A DNA stretch of 5,686 nt from JAUILA01 sp964563925 (GTDB lineage: Bacteria > Bacteroidota > Bacteroidia > Cytophagales > Cyclobacteriaceae). Each line of letters starts with the position of its first letter. The stretch's first letter is position 1. Position numbers and translations under genes: made by a program. Shown here in pieces: positions 1-5,686 of this stretch. The notes beneath the pieces were generated by a model. It saw only the letters and a program-made list of their open reading frames with translations. It had not been told where the DNA came from and made no database searches. The DNA is taken from assembly GCA_964563925.1 (NCBI GenBank), contig CAZLZD010000116.1, positions 1 to 5,686 of the forward strand, in the 5' to 3' direction.

Positions 1-280
1 CGAACCGATTTATGACAAGGAGCTCTACCTGGTAATCGCCGAAACAGACCTGGTAAGCGTCATAAAAAAATCCAGGGATCAGAATCTTGAATTGGGAAAG
101 GATGTCGGACTGATCTCCTATAATGAAACTCCGTTGAAAGAAATCCTTGCTGAGGGCATAACGACCATTTCGACAGATTTTCAACACATGGGACGTTCTA
201 TTGGCGAACAGATTCTTGGCAAAGAAGACCGCATTCCAATTAAGAACCCGTTCCGGATGATCGTGCGCAAGTCGATTTAA
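1..280 (+). CDS. Sugar-responsive transcriptional regulator (LacI/GntR type), C-terminal fragment
   Basis: The reading frame is open from base 2 to the TAA at 278-280, giving the last 92 residues of a protein that begins left of the window. The segment matches the end of a periplasmic-binding-protein-like effector domain (Peripla_BP_3 fold). It has a 'YLVIAETDLVSVIKK' helix region, then 'GKDVGLISYNETPLKEI', then 'GITTISTDF', the usual strand order of the C-terminal lobe in LacI-family regulators, and it ends at a basic 'RMIVRKSI'. In Bacteroidota this lobe is often joined to a GntR winged helix rather than a LacI helix-turn-helix, in regulators next to rhamnose or fucose genes. The DNA-binding domain is outside the window, so the class is undecided. 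An ATG at 92 is internal to the domain and is not the real start. It lies 9 nt before the kinase in the same direction, which suggests autoregulation of the catabolic operon by a pathway sugar. Sure of the domain; the ligand is unknown. Confidence 0.8.
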   Translation, partial: EPIYDKELYLVIAETDLVSVIKKSRDQNLELGKDVGLISYNETPLKEILAEGITTISTDFQHMGRSIGEQILGKEDRIPIKNPFRMIVRKSI

Positions 281-289
281 GTTCCGTCT

Positions 290-1672
290 ATGGGACCCAG
301 GATCGACGCCACGGCCGTATTTGATATCGGCAAAACCAACAAGAAGTTCTTCCTTTTTGATGAGGAGCTGAATGAGATACATAACAGCTATCACCGGCTT
401 GAATATACAGTCGATGAGGATGGCTTCCGCAGTGAGTCGTTGCCCGACCTCACCCTATGGATTCACGATACACTAACCGCCGCACTCGGCGATCCCAGGT
501 TTAACATCCGGCGCCTGAATTTTACCACTTATGGAGCCACCATGGTGCAGTTGGGTGACCAGGGACAACCAGTCACCCCGGTATATAATTACCTGAAGCC
601 ATTCCCGGAGGAATTAATGGGCTCCTTTCAAGATAAATATGACCGGGACAACAACTTCTTCCGGGATACGGCATCACCCAGGCTGGGCATGCTGAATTCA
701 GGCCTGCAGCTTTTCTGGCTGAAGCACTACCGCCCTGCTGTCTTCCGGCAAATCCACACCTCACTGCATATTCCACAGTACCTGAGCTATTTATACCATG
801 GGGTGCTGTCGTCAGAATTTACTTCAGTAGGATGCCATACAACCCTGTGGGACTTTCGGAAACAAGATTATCATTCCTGGCTTCGTCAGGAATCCATGCT
901 TGACCTGTTTCCCGAGGTTGGCGCCTCGGCCAGGCACTTTCGCGGCATTGGTAAATTTGCAGACCTTCGCGTGGGCGTTGGCATACATGATTCTTCTGCC
1001 GCCCTTTTACCTTACCTCCTTTCCAAACCAGACCCCTTCATTCTGTTGTCTACCGGAACGTGGGGAATCAGTATTAATCCGTTCAACACCTCTGCCCTGA
1101 CCTCCGGGGAGCTTCAGAAAGATTGCCTGTGTTATCTCAGCGCTTATGGCAACCCGGTGAAGGCGAGCCGGCTGTTTATCGGGGAAGAACACAAATTCCA
1201 GATCGAAAAGATGTATGCATACTTCAACCTGCCCCAGGGAACTTATAAAAAGCTGCGGTTCCGGCCTGAGTTGTATACAAAGGTCATTTCCGGAAAAACC
1301 AGGAAATTCAACTTCAATTACCTGACTCCCGCCAGGTTTGGGTTTGATGCACCCAAAGAAACCGAACTGTCACAATTCTCTACGTTTGAAGAGGCCTATT
1401 ATACTTTTCTCCATGAGCTCACCGACCTTCAGTGCGCATCTTTGAGGCTGGTTTTGACGGAGAATGTAACCCGGGTGTACATTGACGGCGGGTTTAACAG
1501 CAACGATATTTTCACCAGAATGCTTTCACGTAAACTGGCTCCACTCCCTGTATTAACCTGTGACTTTGCGTTAGGCACCGCCCTGGGCGCCGCATTGCTC
1601 ATTCAGGACGAACCGGTCAGGCATAAATTCAAAGCGAACCTTCCCGCTCAAATTGAATTTAAAAGCGTATGA
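290..1672 (+). CDS. FGGY-family carbohydrate kinase, probable L-rhamnulokinase/L-fuculokinase
   Basis: Cytoplasmic ATP-dependent sugar kinase of 460 residues, close to the length of E. coli RhaB or FucK. The N-terminal actin-like lobe opens with the phosphate loop 'AVFDIGKTNKK' (D12, G14, K15, T16). 'TTYGATMVQL' follows at about 79-88. The probable catalytic aspartate is D234 in 'VGIHDSSAA'. The second lobe has 'LLSTGTWGIS' (252-261), the adenosine-binding 'IDGGFNSND' (398-406) and 'LGTALGAAL' (428-436), all expected of FGGY kinases. The expected product is a ketose 1-phosphate such as L-rhamnulose or L-fuculose 1-phosphate. The sugar is inferred from the 'DIGKTNKK' subgroup and from the lactate genes downstream, not from a residue that proves specificity. 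The ATG at 290 is the only good start: it immediately precedes the conserved lobe and sits 9 nt after the regulator stop. No Shine-Dalgarno is visible. The TGA overlaps the lutA ATG by 4 nt (ATGA), implying translational coupling. Xylulokinase or another FGGY specificity is possible but less likely. Confidence 0.88.
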   Translation: MGPRIDATAVFDIGKTNKKFFLFDEELNEIHNSYHRLEYTVDEDGFRSESLPDLTLWIHDTLTAALGDPRFNIRRLNFTTYGATMVQLGDQGQPVTPVYNYLKPFPEELMGSFQDKYDRDNNFFRDTASPRLGMLNSGLQLFWLKHYRPAVFRQIHTSLHIPQYLSYLYHGVLSSEFTSVGCHTTLWDFRKQDYHSWLRQESMLDLFPEVGASARHFRGIGKFADLRVGVGIHDSSAALLPYLLSKPDPFILLSTGTWGISINPFNTSALTSGELQKDCLCYLSAYGNPVKASRLFIGEEHKFQIEKMYAYFNLPQGTYKKLRFRPELYTKVISGKTRKFNFNYLTPARFGFDAPKETELSQFSTFEEAYYTFLHELTDLQCASLRLVLTENVTRVYIDGGFNSNDIFTRMLSRKLAPLPVLTCDFALGTALGAALLIQDEPVRHKFKANLPAQIEFKSV

Positions 1673-2379
1673 AAATAGGCTTGTTCATTCCCTGTTACAT
1701 CAACCTGTATTACCCGCAAACAGGCATTGCGACGGTAGAACTCCTGGAAAAACTGGGCCATGAGGTGATTTATCCTGATTCACAAACCTGCTGCGGGCAG
1801 CCACTGGCCAATGCCGGATATGCATCCTCCGCCCAAGAGGGCAACGTTAAGTTCCTGCGTGCCTTCCAGAACATTGATACCGTTGTCGCTCCATCAGGAA
1901 GCTGTATTATGCATATTCGTCAGCATGTCGAGGAAAGCAGCCGGTTCCTGGAGCTTAGTGAATTTATCCTCCGGGATCAGGGCCTGGAAAAAATCCAGGG
2001 CAGGTATCCGCATACCGTGGGTATCCATGCCAGTTGCCATGGTTTGAGAGGTTTGCGCCTCGGCGCCGCATCAGAGCTTCGTGTTCCGCAATTTAATAAT
2101 ATACACGCTATCCTGGCCCGGCTGGAAGGCATCCGGATAGCCAGCCTTTCCCGTGCTGATGAATGCTGTGGTTTCGGAGGCACTTTCGCAGTGAATGAAG
2201 CAGCGGTTTCAGTGTCTATGGGTACGGACAGATTATTCGATCATATCGATCATGGGGTGGAAGTGGTAACAGCCAGTGACATGTCCTGCCTGATGCACCT
2301 CGAGGGTATTGCCGGAAGAAAGGGACTTAACCTGAAATTCCGACATTATGCAGAGATCTTAAATGAAGCCATCTCATGA
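1669..2379 (+). CDS. lutA: L-lactate utilization protein LutA ((Fe-S)-binding, two CCG domains)
   Basis: Subunit of the LutABC (YkgEFG) L-lactate dehydrogenase system, which oxidises L-lactate to pyruvate in the cytoplasm and passes electrons through Fe-S clusters. The 236-residue protein is two tandem cysteine-rich CCG domains. The first has C9, C41-C42-G43-Q-P and C79; the second has C123 (in 'HASCHG'), C166-C167-G168 ('ECCGFGG') and C207. All ligands expected for two CxnCCGxnC clusters are present, as in heterodisulfide reductase HdrB and glycolate oxidase GlcF. The length fits LutA of Bacillus subtilis. The start overlaps the kinase stop (ATGA at 1669-1672) and its own TGA overlaps the lutB ATG (2376-2379). 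This places lutA inside the sugar operon, where its substrate would be lactate made from lactaldehyde. It could oxidise another 2-hydroxy acid such as glycolate, but no FAD-linked glycolate oxidase subunit is adjacent, so lactate is preferred. Confidence 0.93.
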   Translation: MKIGLFIPCYINLYYPQTGIATVELLEKLGHEVIYPDSQTCCGQPLANAGYASSAQEGNVKFLRAFQNIDTVVAPSGSCIMHIRQHVEESSRFLELSEFILRDQGLEKIQGRYPHTVGIHASCHGLRGLRLGAASELRVPQFNNIHAILARLEGIRIASLSRADECCGFGGTFAVNEAAVSVSMGTDRLFDHIDHGVEVVTASDMSCLMHLEGIAGRKGLNLKFRHYAEILNEAIS

Positions 2380-3755
2380 AGCATCCTGAAGAAGCAGCCC
2401 GGTTCCTTAACGATTCGAAACGTGCCAAATGGCATGATGAAACCCTGTGGATGGTAAGGGAAAACCGTGACCGGGCCGCAGACCAGGTCCCCGAATGGGA
2501 AACGCTCCGAGAACTTGCCAGCGGAATTAAATCCCATACCCTCTCCAGGCTTGATCACTATCTCGAAATGTTTGCTGATAATGCGCAGGAGAATGGCATT
2601 CAGGTCCATTGGGCTTCCGACGCCAACGAGCATAACAAGATCGTCACCCAAATTATCCGGGACGAACAGGCAAATCATGTCGTGAAAAGCAAGTCAATTC
2701 TCACTGAAGAATGTGGACTGAACCATTACCTTGAAAAAGAAGGTATTGAGGTTATCGACACGGACCTTGGCGAGCGTATTATCCAGTTCCTCCGGCAGCC
2801 CCCCAGCCATATAGTGATGCCCGCCATCCACTTAAAAAAAGAGGAAATCTCGCGGGTCTTCCATGAGAAACTTCATACCGAGCAAGGTAATAATGATCCT
2901 TATTACCTGACTCAGGCAGCCAGGCATCACCTCCGGGAAAAATTTCTGAATACACGGGTAGCCATTACCGGGGTGAATTTCGGCATCGCACAAACCGGCG
3001 AATTCGTGGTATGTACCAACGAGGGAAACGCCGATATGGGCGTTCACCTTGCCGATACGCACATTGCCTGCATGGGCATCGAAAAGCTGATCCCGGAGAA
3101 ACAACACCTGGGTGTATTTCTCAGACTCCTGGCGCGAAGTGCCACCGGGCAGTCGATCACCAATTATACCTCACATTTCGGGCGCCCGGAAAAAGGTAAA
3201 AAAATTCACCTCATACTGGTGGATAACGGGCGTACCAGCCAATTGGCCCGGCCCCTGTTCAGGGATTCATTAAAATGCATCCGATGCGGGGCGTGCATGA
3301 ATACATGCCCGATTTACCGGCGAAGTGGCGGATTCAGTTATAACAGTACGGTACCGGGGCCGATCGGTTCCATTTTATCACCCGGACTGGATTTAAAAAA
3401 ATACAGTTCCCTTCCATTTGCCTCCACCCTGTGTGGCAGTTGTTCGGATGTATGCCCGGTAAAAATCAATATCCATGAACAGCTCTACGCCTGGCGTCAG
3501 GAAATAAGTAAATCGGAAGACAGCTGGATCAAGAAAACCGGCATGCACCTGTATGGCTGGTCAATGAGGCACCCCCTCTTTTTTCGTCTTTCAGGGAATA
3601 TCCTGAAGTGGATTCAGAAGCATGCGCCTGGCTTACTCAGACTTTCTCCCATGAAGAAGTGGCTGGACCATCGGAATCTTCCCAAACCACCTGGCCAAAC
3701 CTTTCAGGAATGGTTTAAGCATAACAAAAAGCAAGATGGATCAAGAGAGAGATAA
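2376..3755 (+). CDS. lutB: L-lactate utilization protein LutB (LUD domain plus 4Fe-4S ferredoxin domain)
   Basis: Central Fe-S subunit of the LutABC lactate oxidation complex, 459 residues, a normal LutB length. The N-terminal two thirds is a LUD (DUF162) domain, marked by 'EKEGIEVIDTDLGERI' near 124-139, 'PSHIVMPAIHLKK' after it, 'ITGVNFGIAQTGEFVV' from about 197 and the invariant 'NEGN' at 215-218. A ferredoxin-like part follows: the first cluster motif is C301-x2-C304-x2-C307-x3-C311-P ('CIRCGACMNTCPIY'), the second C353-x2-C356-x3-C360-P ('CGSCSDVCPVKI'). The C-terminal tail with 'KKWLDHRNLPKPPGQTF' is typical of the family. No membrane segment or signal is obvious, so the enzyme is probably cytoplasmic. 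The ATG at 2376 overlaps the lutA stop by 4 nt, and the last 20 nt overlap lutC in another frame. All key residues are intact, so there is no sign of decay. Confident family call; the electron acceptor is unknown. Confidence 0.94.
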   Translation: MKHPEEAARFLNDSKRAKWHDETLWMVRENRDRAADQVPEWETLRELASGIKSHTLSRLDHYLEMFADNAQENGIQVHWASDANEHNKIVTQIIRDEQANHVVKSKSILTEECGLNHYLEKEGIEVIDTDLGERIIQFLRQPPSHIVMPAIHLKKEEISRVFHEKLHTEQGNNDPYYLTQAARHHLREKFLNTRVAITGVNFGIAQTGEFVVCTNEGNADMGVHLADTHIACMGIEKLIPEKQHLGVFLRLLARSATGQSITNYTSHFGRPEKGKKIHLILVDNGRTSQLARPLFRDSLKCIRCGACMNTCPIYRRSGGFSYNSTVPGPIGSILSPGLDLKKYSSLPFASTLCGSCSDVCPVKINIHEQLYAWRQEISKSEDSWIKKTGMHLYGWSMRHPLFFRLSGNILKWIQKHAPGLLRLSPMKKWLDHRNLPKPPGQTFQEWFKHNKKQDGSRER

Positions 3756-4293
3756 GATACTGGAACGGATTAATAAAACGGCAGTACCACCCGTCTCTCT
3801 GCCGGACATCCCGGACTTTGCCACTCCCGGAAACCTTACAGGCGAATTCCAAAGAAATATAGAAACGAACAAGGGCATAGTGACCAGTGAGGAGGAATTG
3901 AATGACTTTCTCAGTACGCTGTCCCCTGAACGTGTTTATAGTTCAATCGATGCGTTTAACACACTGGCCCGCAGGGAATACAAAGGCGACCCAGGAAACC
4001 TTGCAGATCTTGAAGCAGTCATTCTCCGGGCAGAGATCGGCGTGGCTGAAAATGGCGCGCTTTGGCTGACAGAATTTCCCCACAGGATCATTCCTTTCAT
4101 TGCCCGGCACCTGATTGTGCGTGTTGACCGGGAAGCCATTGTGGGAAACATGCACGAGGCATATAAGAAAATAGGAGCCGGGCCGCAGGATTTCGGCGTT
4201 TTTGTAGCAGGACCAAGCAAAACAGCAGACATCGAACAAACACTGGTCATTGGTGCGCATGGTGCAGTTTCTCTTCGGGTACTGATCCGGTGA
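3736..4293 (+). CDS. lutC: L-lactate utilization protein LutC (LUD domain protein)
   Basis: Small LUD-domain partner of LutA and LutB, 185 residues. This is shorter than the roughly 240-residue B. subtilis LutC but ordinary for the short LUD proteins I associate with Bacteroidota. Visible landmarks are the 'VILRAEIGVAENGALWL' segment at about 95-112, where LUD proteins carry a conserved substrate-side loop, and the C-terminal signature 'GPSKTADIEQTLVIGAHG' starting at G159 (K162, T163, D165, E167, then G173-A-H-G176). The usual proline after this HG is replaced by alanine (A177), followed by 'VSLRVLIR' and the stop. The ATG at 3736 lies 20 nt inside lutB; it gives the family's expected N-terminus, and no later ATG precedes the conserved region without cutting into it. 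It is the last gene of the rightward operon, since the next gene is on the other strand. The role of LutC within the complex is not well defined; family assignment is firm. Confidence 0.9.
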   Translation: MDQERDKILERINKTAVPPVSLPDIPDFATPGNLTGEFQRNIETNKGIVTSEEELNDFLSTLSPERVYSSIDAFNTLARREYKGDPGNLADLEAVILRAEIGVAENGALWLTEFPHRIIPFIARHLIVRVDREAIVGNMHEAYKKIGAGPQDFGVFVAGPSKTADIEQTLVIGAHGAVSLRVLIR

Positions 4294-4355
4294 GATTCTG
4301 GCCCTTTTTTGGATGGGAGGACAGCTAACGATGACAGCCGGACACAAGATATACA

Positions 4356-4389
4356 CCGGTACACAGGTGATTGGTAGACCATGTACCGG
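4356..4389. terminator. Inverted repeat between convergent genes, possible bidirectional terminator
   Basis: CCGGTACA at 4356-4363 is repeated as its exact reverse complement TGTACCGG at 4382-4389, with a GGT/ACC inner pairing (4366-4368 with 4378-4380) and a nine-base loop. It lies 62 nt past the lutC stop and 16 nt past the stop of the leftward dehydrogenase, the right place for a shared transcription end. Neither side has a clean T-tract. The leftward transcript runs into a mildly T-rich 'TGTATATCTTGTGT', the rightward one into 'CCTGGATATATGTTG'. A T6 run at 4305-4310 has no good stem in front of it. It could instead be a protein-binding palindrome or an mRNA 3'-end stabiliser. Confidence 0.4.
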
Positions 4390-4405
4390 CCTGGATATAT
4401 GTTGA

Positions 4406-5458
4406 CTAGCTTCCGTTTGCCCTGAAAGGCTGCATATCAATTACGAATCGATATTTGACATCGGAATCCATGACCCGTTTCCAGGCATCATTAATGTCTT
4501 CCATATGAATCATTTCGATATCGGAAACAATATCATGCTCGGCACAAAAATCCAGCATCTCCTGGGTTTCCTTAATGCCGCCGATAAGCGATCCTGCCAC
4601 ATTCTTCCGTCCGAAAATAAGCCCCATGCTGTGAAGGTCTACCGGGGTGGCCCCTACCAGTACCATGGTAGAGTCATCTTTCAATAAGGGAAGGTACGGG
4701 TTGATATCATGGGAGACGGGAACCGTATTCAGGAGAAAATCAAAGGTTCCGGCGTGCGCCTGCATTTGTGATTCATCTTTGGAAACAATCACATCGCTGG
4801 CACCAAGCCGTTTAGCATCCGCCCCTTTTTCCGGTGAGGTCGTGATCATAACCACGTCAGCGCCCATGGCCGCAGCAAACTTCACACCCATATGTCCGAG
4901 TCCGCCCAGACCAATTACCCCCACTTTTTGCCCGGGACCCACCTTCCAGTGCCTCAGCGGAGAGTAGGTGGTGATACCGGCACAAAGCAACGGCGCGACC
5001 GCTTTGGTATCCAGCTTTTCGGATACCTTAAGCACGAAATAGTCATTCACCACGATTTGGGTGGAATAACCACCGTGGGTAAAGCCTCCCATGACGGGAT
5101 CCGGACTGCCATAGGTCATGACCATGCCGTTTTTACAAAATTGCTCAAGGTCTTTTTTACAGGATTCACATTCCCGGCAGGAATCCACCATACAGCCCAC
5201 CGCTACCAGGTCACCCACCTTGTGGTTGGTAACTTCCGAACCAACTTCGGTGACATGTCCGACAATCTCGTGACCCGGTACCACGGGGTACTGCGCATTG
5301 CCCCAATCATTATGCGCGGTGTGAATATCGCTGTGACACACCCCGCAATAATCAATTTGTATCTTAACATCATGCGACCCGACTTCTCGCCGGTCAAATG
5401 AAAATGGCTTCAGGTCCTCGGTGGCACTAAAAGCCGCATAAGCGTTGGTATCAGACAT
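4406..5458 (-). CDS. Zinc-dependent NAD(P)-dependent alcohol dehydrogenase, YahK/CAD family
   Basis: Cytoplasmic medium-chain dehydrogenase/reductase of 350 residues that interconverts aldehydes and primary alcohols. It closely follows the pattern of E. coli YahK, a broad NADPH-dependent aldehyde reductase. Catalytic zinc ligands are C38 ('YCGVCHSD'), H63-E64 ('PGHEIVG') and C159 ('PLLCAGITTYSPL'). The structural zinc site is C94, C97, C100 and C108. The Rossmann loop is 'GLGGLGHMG' (183-191). The following strand ends in 'ITTSPEK' (205-211) with no acidic residue, which favours NADP(H). The C-terminus keeps the family block 'GGIKETQEMLDFCAEH' and 'DVKYRFVIDM'. I choose the ATG at 5458; an in-frame GTG at 5464 would add only Met-Ile and is less likely. 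It is convergent to the lut operon and so separately transcribed. It might reduce lactaldehyde to 1,2-propanediol or simply detoxify aldehydes; the substrate is not readable from the sequence. Confidence 0.93.
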   Translation of the reverse strand: MSDTNAYAAFSATEDLKPFSFDRREVGSHDVKIQIDYCGVCHSDIHTAHNDWGNAQYPVVPGHEIVGHVTEVGSEVTNHKVGDLVAVGCMVDSCRECESCKKDLEQFCKNGMVMTYGSPDPVMGGFTHGGYSTQIVVNDYFVLKVSEKLDTKAVAPLLCAGITTYSPLRHWKVGPGQKVGVIGLGGLGHMGVKFAAAMGADVVMITTSPEKGADAKRLGASDVIVSKDESQMQAHAGTFDFLLNTVPVSHDINPYLPLLKDDSTMVLVGATPVDLHSMGLIFGRKNVAGSLIGGIKETQEMLDFCAEHDIVSDIEMIHMEDINDAWKRVMDSDVKYRFVIDMQPFRANGS

Positions 5459-5686
5459 AATCACTGTATTTAAAGTTTGAGTCAGAAATTAGGAAAAAGT
5501 TCGGTCATTACGGAGGTATGGTAGTTTTATATTTTCATAGCTCCGGTGTATTAACTCTCCTCATGGCAAGGTGTTCAGAATGTATCCCTGTGACGTGTAA
5601 AAAATGGCCTGGGCCTGATTTTTTAATTATGTGGTCTAAATGTCGTGTACTCCAATAAAATAAGCACACGAATATTGCGTATCCAT
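5459..5686. other. Intergenic region upstream of the alcohol dehydrogenase
   Basis: This AT-richer stretch holds no gene I can support. It should contain the dehydrogenase promoter on the minus strand, probably between 5459 and 5598. I found no clear Bacteroidota-type TAnnTTTG element there (no CAAA on the + strand at all), and no purine-rich ribosome site right before the ATG at 5458. The terminator-like element at 5599-5624 lies within it. Two short open frames cross it, one on each strand, and are discussed separately; neither is convincing. Confidence 0.5.
5599..5624 (-). terminator. Terminator-like A-tract / hairpin / T-tract
   Basis: On the + strand, A6-T (5599-5605) is followed by GGC (5606-5608), a CTGG loop, GCC (5613-5615), a TG bulge and A-T6 (5618-5624). 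The A and T tracts can pair to extend a short GC stem. On the minus strand the T6 tract comes straight after the stem, as in an intrinsic terminator, so the best reading is the end of a leftward gene lying beyond the right edge. The GC stem is only three pairs with a four-base loop (or four pairs with a two-base loop), so it is weak. No gene ending here is visible to confirm the role. Confidence 0.35.

Noticed and set aside
2236..2260. Imperfect tandem CGATCAT repeats within lutA.
   Set aside because: They encode Asp-His-Ile-Asp-His within a conserved coding region and are best explained by protein sequence.
3936..4440. Two overlapping long open frames on the minus strand opposite lutC (148 and 165 residues).
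   Set aside because: They lie antisense to a well-supported LUD gene, show cysteine- and arginine-rich low-plausibility composition and no recognisable domain; both overlap each other in different frames. They are shadows of lutC.
4892..5401. A 169-residue open frame on the + strand opposite the alcohol dehydrogenase.
   Set aside because: The minus strand encodes an intact zinc dehydrogenase with all catalytic residues, so the antisense frame is a by-product of its codon use.
5626..5655. Sigma70-like pair on the minus strand, TTGGAG (5655-5650) and CATAAT (5631-5626) with 18-nt spacing.
   Set aside because: The match is partial, it lies about 170 nt before the dehydrogenase ATG with the terminator-like element in between, and Bacteroidota promoters usually follow a different consensus.
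5535..5684. A 49-codon minus-strand open frame entering from the right edge and ending at a TGA whose complement is 5535-5537.
   Set aside because: It could be the tail of an off-window gene, but it has no recognisable motif, crosses the terminator-like hairpin and is short enough to occur by chance.
1..5686. Search for a defence system, mobile element, CRISPR array, tRNA or riboswitch.
   Set aside because: All space except two gaps of 112 and 228 nt is taken by recognisable metabolic genes, and neither gap shows terminal repeats, spaced repeats or a cloverleaf.

Overview
The window looks like a chromosomal piece of a Bacteroidota-type heterotroph. The evidence is indirect. Genes are tightly packed, none of the starts has a convincing Shine-Dalgarno sequence, and a sugar-responsive regulator, an FGGY sugar kinase and a LutABC-type lactate oxidation module lie in one strand-uniform run. 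I know that arrangement from deoxysugar (L-rhamnose/L-fucose) catabolic loci of that phylum. No ribosomal marker is present, so the taxonomy is an inference.

Layout. Positions 1-4293 hold one rightward operon that enters from the left edge. It comprises the C-terminal part of a LacI/GntR-type sugar-binding regulator (to 280), an FGGY carbohydrate kinase (290-1672), a cysteine-rich Fe-S protein LutA (1669-2379), the LUD/ferredoxin protein LutB (2376-3755) and the small LUD protein LutC (3736-4293). The gaps are 9 nt, then overlaps of 4, 4 and 20 nt, so the five genes are almost certainly co-transcribed and partly translationally coupled. A 112-nt convergent intergenic region (4294-4405) carries an inverted repeat. 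On the other strand lies a complete YahK/CAD-type zinc alcohol dehydrogenase (5458 down to 4406). The last 228 nt (5459-5686) have no convincing gene; they hold a terminator-like A-tract/hairpin/T-tract and presumably the dehydrogenase promoter.

How the genes may work together. In phosphorylative L-rhamnose or L-fucose breakdown, the kinase makes the ketose 1-phosphate and an aldolase splits it into dihydroxyacetone phosphate and L-lactaldehyde. Lactaldehyde is then either oxidised to L-lactate or reduced to 1,2-propanediol. LutABC would take the lactate on to pyruvate, and the convergent dehydrogenase is a candidate, though unproven, for the reductive branch. The isomerase, aldolase, lactaldehyde dehydrogenase and transporter are not in this window. 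The exact sugar therefore cannot be fixed from this sequence.

I see no mobile element, CRISPR array, RNA gene or defence system. The region reads as well-organised carbon metabolism rather than a new system. The most informative point is the translational coupling of a sugar kinase to lactate oxidation.
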